Positions 1 to 9,830 of a stretch of DNA of 64,000 nt are shown piece by piece. Every line of letters begins with the position of its first letter. Position 1 is the stretch's first letter. A program made the position numbers and the translations under genes. The notes under the pieces are model-generated. The model did not search any database, was not told the DNA's origin, and was given only the letters and a program-made list of their open reading frames with translations. Source of the DNA: Gnetum montanum (Eukaryota > Streptophyta > Gnetopsida > Gnetales > Gnetaceae); the NCBI GenBank assembly GCA_015680685.1, contig MNCI01025089.1, positions 79,685-143,684 of the forward strand. The letters run 5' to 3'.

Positions 1-36
1 CTAAAACTGGGATCCCCAAACAAGGGGGTGCCGCCT

Positions 37-46
37 CTTATTTATA
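37..46 (-). promoter_or_regulatory. TATA box TATAAATAAG
   Basis: This is a good plant TATA box on the minus strand, 17 bp beyond the last palindrome of the array. Transcription would start around positions 5-15 and run leftwards out of the window. The role is inferred from motif and position. Confidence 0.5.
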
Positions 47-62
47 GACATGGCGGCGGACT

Positions 63-213
63 GCGATATCGCGTACGCGATATCGCAGGGAAGGACGCGA
101 TATCGTGTACGCGATATCGCGGGGGATGCGATATCGCGTGGGACGCGATATCGCGTACGCGATATCGCGTACGCGATATCGCGGCCCATGATACATCGCA
201 TACGCGATATCGC
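63..213. repeat. Array of nine 10 bp palindromes GCGATATCGC
   Basis: The perfect palindrome GCGATATCGC starts at 63, 77, 111, 128, 145, 159, 173 and 204; a one-base variant (GCGATATCGT) starts at 97. Spacing is 14 bp in five steps and 16-20 bp elsewhere. Several copies extend to the 12 bp palindrome CGCGATATCGCG and are joined by GTACGC or TACGC. The block is dense in CpG, although CpG is strongly depleted in the rest of the window. It lies directly upstream of a minus-strand TATA box. Confidence 0.9.
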
Positions 214-356
214 GGCTCATGATACAACGCGGCCCATGATACAACGCAACCCATGATACAACAGGGGTGCCTTATCGTGGGTGCCTTATCGTGGGTGCCT
301 TAAGGCGACCGCCAGCACTATGAGCAATTCAGGTCTCATCACTCACCACTCATCAT

Positions 357-374
357 TGGCACCATTAGTAAGGA
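357..374 (+). other. Primer-binding site, copy A (tRNA-Asp type, decayed)
   Basis: It directly follows an LTR end ...CACTCATCA. The sequence TGGCACCATTAGTAAGGA matches 11 of 18 positions of the complement of the plant tRNA-Asp 3' end (TGGCGCCGTTGCCGGGGA). Nearly all mismatches are G-to-A or C-to-T. Confidence 0.6.
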
Positions 375-465
375 CCTTTGGTTGTTTTGTAAAAATTAAT
401 AAAATTTTTCAAATGAACCTTAGAGTCATATCACATCTTAAGAAGCTACAACAATTTTAAGAAGC

Positions 466-2830
466 ATGCTACATTTCTATTTTTCTAACATAAAATATCT
501 TGTTCTCACAAGAGTGATTCTTTGCCCAAGTTTGATGAAGTACATCCATCGATGCCTCAAAAATATCGAGTGGTATATGCTCATCCTTATGAGTATATAC
601 CAAAATTCACCTTCATCCTACACCAGGATGAATAGCGGCGATGGTGTGACATGGAAGGCAACATCATGTTGTTGCTTGATCAATCCATTCCTACAATGCT
701 CCAACAAATGCTTATATGATGGGGTCTCCAAGAACTTCATGCTAAGTATGTTATGTAAGATACTAATGCCAAGGATTATCATCCCACTAAGGCACAACAT
801 CTATGAGATCGCTAGTTAGAACAACATTATAAATCTACAAAGGGAAAAGGATTTAATGATTCCCCATTCCTATTGTACCAAAAATATGGTAGGGAACCCT
901 TCTCTTTGAGTTATCAATTTAGTGAAATTTCCTTCTTTGACTTTGATGAAGAAGTTCAAAACTAGAACCTATAGCCCACAATTTACAATACTAGTTCTAG
1001 TAAGAATGGATTTAATGACAAAGAAGAATCCAAAGAGGTAAGTTAAGGTAGGAATGTAGATAAGAAATAAGATCGTGATCGTGATCGTGATCACCAAAGA
1101 AGTGGTAGCAAGAACCATAATGGTGCTAGTCCCCATTCATCTTCATCTTTTTCATCATCATCATCATCATCTTCTTCTAGATCTGATCATAATTGTAGGA
1201 GGCAAGACCATGATGGAGGTGACCAAAACAATCGACGAGACTAAAATGATCAAAAGGACCATCGGGAAAGGTAAGATTAAGGGCACAAGCATTTAAGAGA
1301 AACATGACACCATGAATGAAGGGGTAGTAAAGGGAATCATAGGCACAGAAATAAAGGTCTTGATGAGCCTTTTCTTGCTACCCAAAGTATGCTCAACATT
1401 GTAGAGGTAGTACGAATTCCAACAAGGCATGTAAAGCACAGTTAGATCAAAGGACTCAACATGAATAATATTCATTGATTTGAAGAGGGATATAACTTAG
1501 ATCTGTAGAATCATCTACAAGATTTTCAAGATGTATGTGCCTTTCAGAACATAGATAATGAATGGTAAAAGCTTAAGTTGTTCTCATGGACACTCATTAA
1601 AGAAGCAGAAAACTGGTACTAGTCCTTAGAAGTAGAAATCAGACAATGAAGTACAATGCTTGAATTGTTCAATGAAAAATATTAGACATACTCTAGCATG
1701 TTCAACCTAAGAAGGTAGATTCAAGGATGGAAATAAGGAACAAATAAATCCTTAGATGTTACCATTGGCTGATACTATTCTTTAATGCATAAATGTCCTA
1801 GCCATAGTTATTCTCAACTAGATCAACTTTGCCACATCATAGATGAGCTTCAATCTAAAGCAAGGAGAACCCTTGGCATCTATGCCTGAAAGTGACTATT
1901 AAAATTAAGTGCTTGTCAGATCCAAAGACTAATTGAGTAGGTAGCTAAAGAGGAAGGTGAATTAAGAAAAAGAGAAAGTGCAGAAGAGTACAATCATGAT
2001 CCTTCCATTCATAAGAGGGAGGTTTGATTTTGTGATAGTGAGAAAGAATCAACACTTGATGAGGTGGTGAATAAGAAAACCTTGCTACTTCAAAAATTTC
2101 AATCTAAAATTACCACCAAGGTTGATTAGTAGTGGGACTCCATGGATAGTAGATTTCAAGTTATCCTAAAACTTATTAAAGAGTCAAAAGAACAAGGTAG
2201 TGATGATGAGTGTAGGAGGCACAAGGAAGCTGAACGTGCTTATCAACAAGATAAGGGCAAGATTTCTGCAATAGAAGAAGTTGTAAAAAATAAACCAAAT
2301 GATGATGGTGGATGTGACATCTACCAGTATAAACATCCTAAGGGATGTTTCCCCATATTGTCATAGTTACAAGAATCTAGGGTGTATGCTTTAAATATAT
2401 GACTCACATAGAGGAAAGCACCCAAAATATTGCCTTATCCTCAAGGTAATTCTAGGTAGTTCTACTAGCAATAATAGTATTATCTAAGTGGAACTCCACC
2501 ATAACCATATGAGCATTATCAACAATGATAGCAACCATAGTTATGGGCATTGGCACCACCAAGGCAGTAATACCCTTACAAACAACCTCATCCATATGGG
2601 TATTATGTTCAACAACCCTTGTCTCAACATGATACCTTCAATCACATTTCTACTTTCCAATCTCACTACCATCCTTCTAATTATTATCATACTCATTCTC
2701 CACATGCAAGAAGGGATACCACATTTTACGCTTATCCTCATCCTATTCCTACACATCTTCCTCCTCTAGCCACATAGCTACCACCTGCTCCACTTATGCA
2801 AGGTGAACTATCAACTCAACTACAACAACA
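466..2830 (+). pseudogene. gag: gag of gypsy copy A, degenerate
   Basis: Structural protein of the retrotransposon particle. The first part (about 480-760) keeps the family signature also found at 49530 and, reversed, at 35800: HPDEY.P.FTFILHQDE followed by a tryptophan-rich segment. The retrotrans_gag core lies near 1560-1900. A knuckle-like motif CDIYQYKHPKGCFP follows near 2312-2356, with the second cysteine changed to tyrosine (copy C has CDICQYEHPKGCCP). After it comes a His/Gln/Pro-rich tail. The frame is broken by many stops, mostly TAG or TAA at positions where the copies suggest glutamine or tryptophan. A His-rich run near 1150-1190 is low complexity in another frame, not a gene. Confidence 0.7.
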
Positions 2831-2999
2831 CAATGTTACTAGGGTCAGTAATCTACAACTAATTCATCAACTGAGTGGTTCAAATACTCGATTAAAGAAA
2901 TGATCCTTCTACCAACCACATAGTCTACTTAAGCCCTTAAATACAATTGCGATTTACAATCCTATTCCTCTATCTTCCTCTATATCAAATACCTTTGAG

Positions 3000-3540
3000 T
3001 CCCCTTCAAACTAAACATCACATAGGATCCATACTGTGATGCTTACTCATGCCATATCTAATTGGATTCATGCTAAAAACCTTTGTAGGAAATTAGCCAA
3101 TCCTAGAAGTCCTCTCATTTATTTGTAGACTACTAGGAATGACCAATGCAAAGCTCTTCTTAAATTAAGTTCTAGTGTCAATATAATTTTTCATGAGATG
3201 TATATTGCTTAGAACCTACCTCCCTTAAATAAGAGCAATATTAGATTAGAATTGGTAGACCAGTCCATCACTGTTCCATTGGGGCTGGTAGAAGACATTA
3301 TGATACTATTTATGGATGGTCTTATCTTGCTGATTTCATAGTAATGAAGGTGAAGAACTATAAAGGGGACTTCCCAATAATCATGGGAAGGGCATGGCTA
3401 AGCACTGTTGATGCAAGAATAGGCATAAGTGATCTTTCCCTGGAAATATCCAAAGAAAATGCATTTGGAAAGATTGAGAAGAAGCAAGTTACATGTGTTG
3501 TGTATAGTAATATAGGGTGCAATTATATGAAAAAAATCTA
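3000..3540 (+). pseudogene. pro: Aspartic protease of gypsy copy A, inactivated
   Basis: Retroviral-type aspartic protease that would cut the Gag-Pol polyprotein. It aligns with copy C (51966-52409) and copy B (about 33100-33584, minus). The active-site strand, LLDLGS in copy B, reads LLKLSS here, so the catalytic aspartate is lost. The clean downstream block (3344-3541) holds IIMGRAWLSTVDAR, a sequence conserved in all three copies and typical of the end of this protease family. Confidence 0.75.
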
Positions 3541-3679
3541 GATAGTAAAATGAGCATCCATCTCTACATGCAAGCATTGTGCACTAGAAGAAAAAATTCA
3601 AGGTTGTCTGTACATAGTAGCCACAAAATAGGAGGGCACCCAGTGGCTGACCATTGATTATGAGAGTAGCACACATTGC

Positions 3680-5300
3680 ATGGAACCAACTAAGAACCTG
3701 ACATGCACATATGTCATAGGCCTAGATGAACTAGAGAAAGTTCATCACCAATTCTTTGATGATGCAAATGATGATACCTACTGGAGAGAGTTGAAAATTC
3801 CTAAAAATTTTAAGCAAGAGCCCCTTGAACTAAAACCTCTACTAGCTAGCATGGAATATGTGTTCTTAGAAATGGGAGACCAATCATAATCAATGCAAAT
3901 ATTTCTCTAGAGTAGAAAAAGATGTTGTTGAATGTGGTTGAAAAATGGTCAGCAGCTTTTGCCTAGTCATATCCTAAACTCATAGGGATTGATCCTAGGA
4001 TATGCCAACATTACATCTACACTGATCTGACAATAAAGCTAAAGAGGTAGCCACAATGGCAATTGAACCCCAAACTAAAGCAAATTATCAAAGAGAAAAT
4101 TGAATAACTCTTTAAGAAAGGGTTTATTTATCCCATTAAAGATATTTAGTGGGTTAGTCGACTTGTTATTGTGCCAAAGAAAGATGGCAAGTGGTAGGTT
4201 TGCATCAATTTTTGGTTGCTGAATATGGATATATTCAAGGACCAATTTCCATTGCTATTTGTTAATCAAGTGTTAGACACAATATCTAGGCATTGCTATT
4301 ATAGTTTCCTAGATGGTTATAATGGTTATAACCAAATCCAAATCATACAGGAGGACAAAGCCAAGACAACATTCACAAGTCCATAGGGGACTTTTGCATG
4401 TCACAAAATGTCATTTGGTCTATGCAATGCTTCCGCTACATTCCAATGCCTAGTTCTAAGAATTTTTCAACAACAACTTGGTAGTGGTGTGGAAGTCTTC
4501 ATGGATGACTTCTTCACCCATGAAGCTACATTTGAGCAAGCCTTGGATTGCCTTGAGTAAGTATTGAAATGATGTGTTGAGACAAACCTCAATCTCAATT
4601 GGCAAAAGAGTCATTTGATGGTCCAAGAAGGCATTGTATTAGGGCAAAAAATATCATAAGTAGGAATTGAGGTAGACTTGAGAAAATATGGATCATCCAA
4701 GGAAAAAAGCATGAACAAGAAACTATCAAAGATGTTTGATCATTTCTTGGACATACTAGCTATTGTCGATGATTCATAGAGAATTTCTCTAAGATCACAA
4801 AATCATTTGTGAAGATAATGAAGAAAGATTCTCCATTTTTTTGGACCATGGAATGCAAAAGAGCATTCAAAGAGCTGAAAGAGAAATTTATGAAAACTCC
4901 AATTCTACAAGCACCTAACTAGTTTAGACCATTTCATGTTATGACAGATGCATTAAATTATGCCTTGGGAGATGTGCTTATATAGATGGATGACAAAAAA
5001 ACATCCATATTACAGCCACTATACTAGCTAAAGCATTGTGGCTACACAACTGAACTGCACCACCATAAAAAAATAATTAATGGCAATGATGTTTACTCTA
5101 GAAAAGTTTAGGCATTATATGCTCAGATACAAATTGTTTGTGCACACAAACCATAGTGCCATTTTCTTCTTGATGAACAAGCCAATGGTGAGCCCTCGAT
5201 CATACGATGGCTGGTAATCTTGTAAGAATTTGATCTTACAATGGTAGATCAAAAGGGCATCGAGAATGTGATTTCTAACCACTTCTCTCAGTTATGATGG
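3680..5300 (+). pseudogene. pol: Reverse transcriptase and RNase H of gypsy copy A
   Basis: Polymerase core. The linker ends LELKPLLASMEYVFL (near 3830), a typical pre-RT motif of Tat/Athila-like elements. RT motifs are VPKKDGKW (4175), YNQIQI...KTTFTSP (4325-4380), MSFGLCNASATFQ (4410-4445) and the catalytic FMDD (near 4500). RNase H follows at about 4870-5300 with an intact first aspartate (VMTDALNYALGD) and an altered HTNHSAIFFLMNK, where copy C has HIDHS. There are several stops and small indels. No product can be made. Confidence 0.8.
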
Positions 5301-5559
5301 GATAATAAAGAGGAATAAAGCTCATTATCTGATATGTTTCCTAACAGACTCCTCTTTTTGCTAAGGTTATAACTAAACAATTGCACAATGAGCTCAAATG
5401 GTATGATAGCTTTCTCACCTATCTTCAAACTCAAGAGATGCCACAAGGCTTGGACCACTAAAAGAAATAGTAGTTTCTTCACTAGATAAAATGATTCATA
5501 AATATTAATGGACACCTCTACAAGGTATGTGCTAATGCCCTGGTTTGATGGTGTGTCCC

Positions 5560-6545
5560 TGATGCTGATCAACTACATATTCTCCAAGATGCTCATGAAG
5601 GTCTTTAAAGAGGTTGTTATTCTAGGAGATGCATGACCATTAATATTCTAATGGCAGGGTACTATTGGCCTATAATCTTTAAGGATGATCACCAATATAT
5701 TCACTCTTGTGAACGTTTCCAACAAGATGGTGGAATGACTGCTCGAATGGAGAAACCTCAACAATGGATTCAATCATTGGAATCCTTCAACATCTAGGGT
5801 AGTAACTTCATGGATCCCATCACACCTATGTCAAAAAAAAAGGTGTACATCATATTCACTATTGAATATTGTATGAAATCAACAGAAGCAACAACTATCA
5901 CCAATTGTACATCTTCTACTACTACTTGATTTATACAAAAAAATGTTGTAAACAGGTTTTGTGTGCCACATGCATTAATTTCTAATAAAGGAACTTACTT
6001 CATAGGGACTACCTTTTGGAAGCCAATGGTTAAGTTAAGGTTACCAATAGGGAAATCACAAGGATTCTAATAAGAACTATTATCAAATATAGGAAAGACT
6101 GAATCACAAAACTCAACGATGCCCTTTCAACATACTACTCGACATGAAAACTTCCTATAGGCTACTCTTCCTATAAGCTTGTGTATGGAAAATTACCAAC
6201 ACTTCCTATTCAATTCAAGCTCCATACACTTTCAATAGCCTATGACCTCAACCTTGACTTGAGTCTAGCATAAAAAGAAAGATTAATGAATCTCAACTTG
6301 CTAGATAAAAACTAATTGGTGGCCCTATCATCTAATGGGTTGCATAATGCATACAATAAATAGTGCCATGACCTTAAAATTAGAAAAGTCAAATTTCAAC
6401 TGGAAGATAAGGTATTCTACTAGAATCCTAGACACGTACCTCAATGAATGAAGTTCCAAACATTGTGTGAAGGACCTTAAATAATTTATGAAACTTTTCC
6501 TTCTATGGCCATGGTGATCTGTAAACCTAAGAGCACAAACAAGAA
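5560..6545 (+). pseudogene. int: Integrase of gypsy copy A
   Basis: Integrase inserts the cDNA into chromosomes. An HHCC zinc-binding part is recognisable at 5590-5730 (QDAHEG..., then HSCERFQQDGG). The catalytic core (about 5800-6200) is shortened: the stretch around the second aspartate is followed almost at once by the VTNREITRILIRTI region, so bases have been lost. The C-terminal part resembles that of copy C and no chromodomain is seen. The untranslated region starts soon after. Confidence 0.7.
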
Positions 6546-6652
6546 ACAACTACTCCATATACAACCATGAGCATAAGTCAACAAATACAACAAATGCCTC
6601 ATTGGATGAACAACCCCACCCAATATTTCAAATCTCTTCCTTTCAACTCAGT

Positions 6653-6662
6653 CGTGGGGGAG
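6653..6662 (+). other. Internal polypurine-like motif after integrase, copy A
   Basis: The sequence CGTGGGGGAG lies just after the integrase frame. The same position in copy C (55593-55601) and copy E (46248-46256) reads ATGGGGGAG. It resembles the true polypurine tract of the family (GTGGGGGTA) next to the 3' LTR. A possible role as a second plus-strand primer is inferred. Confidence 0.4.
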
Positions 6663-8673
6663 ATGGCCATCCCTATTAACTATATAAGCAGCTCCTTAGT
6701 TTTTCACTATTTTTGTTTTACACATTTTTTGTCTTATAACTTTTTGTTTTACAAATTATTTATTTTATATCTTCTTGTTTTCATGTTATTAATCTTTTTT
6801 TATTTTTTTTACAACATTGTTAGTACATTTGCTATTTCTTGAATATTTTATATTTTATTTTATTTTGGTGTGATTGTCTAACTTTTTGTTAATAAGTGCC
6901 AAGCACAGTGATAACTTGTTACTTGATGGTCATATGTACTATTTAGTTATTTGATTGCTGGTGTTTGGATTCTAGATTTGAATTTTGTTATTGATGATTA
7001 GGACATGGTTTCTTTCTCATGCAATAGGCAATGAGACCACAACATCCACCCATTCACAAACTATATGGTTTTCCTTGTTCTAGAAATGTGCAATCCATTT
7101 TCATTAATAAAACTTTAATAAATTTGTGACTTTGGTAATTTTCAGAATTGGAAAGGATTCAAAGCTTTGAACAATGTGTGACTTCAAGGGGATTTAGTAT
7201 TCTTTGTGCCTTTCTATTTGCTTGGGTTCATGTGTGTTTTCATAGATTTTTGATCATTTTGTGTTGACTAATAAAAGAAAGTTGAATAAGTCTTTGCATG
7301 GTGTGGTTCCCTTTCAAAAAAGCAACAATGGACATTCAAAGAATATCCCTTAGATAAATTAAATGCATACATCTTTGCATGGTGTGATTTCCATTTCAAA
7401 AAAAAAAATATAAAAAAAACTATGGAAATTCAAAGTATACCCCTTAGATGAAATAAATAGGCTACAAGCACTAGCTATGGGACTAGAAAGACTCATTACA
7501 CATGCTTGAAAGTCCCCTCTAACTAAGGCCCTTCCTCACTTCCTACTTCTTTTTTCTTCTCTAATAAGGAATGGTGGTTGTTCTGTGGAAGCACTCTTCT
7601 ATCTCAGGGGGATGGACTAGTCTTAGAATGGTGATGTGAATTCACTGAACATGGTTGGTTTTGGTCTGGAGTAATGATGGATCTTATCAAGTCATTTAAC
7701 CATAAAATTCATAAGGGACTTCATGTAACCTTAATCAAGAACTCCATTCCACTCTCTCTCTCTCATCCATCTATGCTTTCCATGTCTCACCTTACTACCG
7801 ATTTCATATTCTTGTTTGATGTCCTAGTTTGATGTGTTGGAATTCTTAGGTAGTTTCTTCTAGGTTTTTATACTTAACTTTCTATAACCATTAATCATCC
7901 ATAGGGCCCATGGACTCCTTTGTTTGAAGTTATGCAAAGGCAATAAAGGGCCTATGCCTACTTTGGGAAGGACCCACATGCATATCTTTTGGTTGGGTTA
8001 GTTAAGTTCTTTATCCTTAGATACTCTTACAATCACATCTCTTCATTTACCTCATCAATGACATCCAATTGTGTGTATCTTCATAACATTTTTTAGTGAA
8101 CTTTCCTTTTTATTTGTTGTGAATTCTTAAACCCTCTTTAAGCATTTCATCTTATTTGAGCTTTTCCAAATTTAATGGACTGCTTCTCTATTTTACCCTA
8201 TTTGTTAGTCTTCCTACTAACACTACTAAAGGAATTAATCTATCATAGTGACAACCTAGCCAAGTGTAACCACCGATGAGACAAGGTTCTTACTAGCTAT
8301 GCATTACACATTTCATACCAGTTCACGATTTTGTTGTGATTATAGTGGGAAGCATGTATTGGAAGTGGGACTATCTTCACCAAAGATGATGTGGTAGTAC
8401 CACATGCCAAGGACCTTTCATGGTTGTTTGACCTTCTCTCTCACTCTTCAGCTACAAAGAGGCGTTGGATGTTAATTTTATCTAGGGTGTTCACTTCTCT
8501 TATCATGAACACCCAATTTTGTAAAGACTGTAAATCCATATACTTGGGCACTCAGAGTCTATTTGTTCCATTTGAGTCAGTCTATATGTCAATCAATAAT
8601 CTCAGACCTACCTAATATTTTGTAAGGAACTTGTTCCTTCCCTTCTTCACTTGAAGACAAGCCTTCATTTAGT
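6663..8673 (+). other. Untranslated 3' region of gypsy copy A
   Basis: This is noncoding and aligns in pieces with 55600-57560 of copy C. It has a T-rich block with repeated TTTTGTTTTACA-like words (6700-6850) and the shared words CATCCACCCATTCAC and GACTTCAAGGG. A direct repeat of about 85 bp (near 7290-7440, each unit with TTTGCATGGTGTG) is also duplicated in copy C near 56170-56380. At 8225-8348 it aligns with the sequence just before the third ORF of copy D. About 330 bp of unplaced sequence precede the polypurine tract. Confidence 0.6.
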
Positions 8674-8683
8674 TGTGGGGGTA
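8674..8683 (+). other. Polypurine tract, copy A
   Basis: TGTGGGGGTA stands directly before the 3' LTR, as in copy C (60659-60667). It would prime plus-strand DNA synthesis. Confidence 0.7.
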
Positions 8684-9515
8684 CGATGAATCATGTTTTC
8701 ACATGCTCTAATATTAGATACTCAATATTGAAGCCTCGACATTGGGTATCTAATGTTCAAGCCTAGGACGCAATGTCAATTATTCGATATCATGCGATGT
8801 ATGCTAGCCTATAAATATAGTGTTTGGGTTCATAGTTTTCATAAATTTTTAGTTGAGTTTTTCATAGTTTTTGCATAAAGTAGCGAAGCTCTTATAGTTT
8901 GTTTTCTCCAAAGTTAGAATATTTCTGAGTGCCCGCAATAAGAGTCTAAGTGTGTATGGATCTTTATTCAAATACTAATGTACCTGAGCATAGTAGTGTG
9001 ATGGGAATAAAAATGATCCCTTTTGATCATCCTTGCAATAGTGAGTCCTTGATGGATTTAAGTAAGTAACTAATTTTCAATTGTCAATGAACACAAGCAT
9101 GACCACCTCGAGCATATGCGTAGCACTTGGTAATCAAGTAACACTTAACGTTTGGTAACCTAGTAGGGCTATATGTGTTCAAGATGTGTCTAGAAAGTTA
9201 GGACAAGTACTTGTGTTGGACTAGCTAAACAGTAGATAAATTAGATTCTAAATTACTCTACCTTTCATTATTGTTGTAGGTGATTAAACTTACAAAACAC
9301 AAAATGATAAAAATCATGTGCCTCAATTACACTTAAACCATATCCTTGAGCTTCACAAGTGTAGTTGGGAAGACAATGAAATTCTCAACACCCATTTCAC
9401 TTCTTAGAGGAACTAGTGCACTAGAGAACTATAGGTCCATGAAATTCAACTTGATCACTTATAAATGCCTTAGTGATTTGTATGGTTGGATGTAGGGGTA
9501 CATGGCCACTCATCA
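8684..9515 (+). repeat. 3' LTR of gypsy copy A
   Basis: It starts CGATGAATC, which corresponds to TGATGAAG in copy C, and ends CACTCATCA. U3 contains decayed short repeats with GATATCATGCGATG just upstream of the TATA box TATAAATA (about 8811-8818). After that come the family words GCGAAGCTCTT, GGATCTTTATTC and AACACTTGGTAA-like motifs, in the same order as in LTRs B and C. U3 differs strongly from that of copy C, while R and U5 are recognisably alike. Confidence 0.8.
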
Positions 9516-9830
9516 CAATGCATCCAAGTACATCACACTCAAATAAAGATTTTGTTCAATTACAAAACATGACACTGTGAGCACACACTACTAAATATTG
9601 AATTCAAGAAAACAAACTGAAAGAGTCCTATTACTAGGCTATCAAATATACCATGGATCCATGCATCCCAAGTGTTGCTTATATAAGTTGGCACACACCT
9701 CATGATATCATTTATACAATAATGTATGATGAGATATCATAATGTATCTATGACATTGTAGATATGATATTGTAGCTACGATATTGTTGGCTCAAAGGTT
9801 TTAGATCTATCAATTGTGTAACAAGATCAT
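9516..9830 (-). repeat. Decayed LTR fragment, minus strand
   Basis: Read on the minus strand it shows AT-rich palindromic words (ATATCGTAGCTAC, ATGATATCAT), then a TATA box TTATATAAG (9679-9688), then GACTCTTTCAGTTTG and AAAATCTTTATTTGAG. This parallels GCTCTTATAGTTTG and GGATCTTTATTCAAA of LTR A. I read it as the U3 and R of a related LTR that directly abuts the 3' LTR of copy A. Divergence is high. Confidence 0.45.

Larger units (their letters stand above)
1..305 (-). promoter_or_regulatory. U3-like promoter end of an LTR, reading leftwards
   Basis: Read on the minus strand, this stretch has a 14 bp direct repeat (265-302), a field of CG-rich palindromes (63-213), then a TATA box TATAAATAAG (37-46) followed by a GC-rich leader that runs off the window. 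The same order, short CG-rich repeats then TATA then leader, is seen in the LTRs of the gypsy copies in this window. I therefore infer the U3 of an LTR of a related element whose body lies to the left. No TATA box is seen in the plus direction. The LTR start itself could not be fixed. Confidence 0.55.
306..9515 (+). mobile_element. Decayed Ty3/gypsy retrotransposon, copy A
   Basis: Order seen: end of a 5' LTR (to about 355), primer-binding site, gag, protease, reverse transcriptase, RNase H, integrase, a 2.1 kb untranslated part, polypurine tract and 3' LTR (8684-9515). Each domain aligns by eye with the complete copy C at 48386-61591, with stop codons throughout. Only about 50 bp of the 5' LTR end can be recognised; before it lies the minus-strand palindrome array. 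Unlike copies C, D and F, this copy has only about 330 bp between the expected start of the third ORF and the 3' LTR, so that ORF is deleted or was never present. Confidence 0.85.

Noticed and set aside
63-213. CRISPR-like array
   Set aside because: Repeats are 10-12 bp palindromes with spacers of only a few bases, in plant nuclear DNA. No spacers of 25-40 bp and no cas genes.
1-256. Overlapping open frames with ISRTRYRVRDIA-type repeats
   Set aside because: They arise from the palindrome array in all frames and both strands. A palindromic repeat without stops gives this automatically.
1075-1296. His/Leu-rich 73-codon frame
   Set aside because: An open frame out of phase with the gag remains, produced by CAT/TCATCA microsatellite-like sequence.
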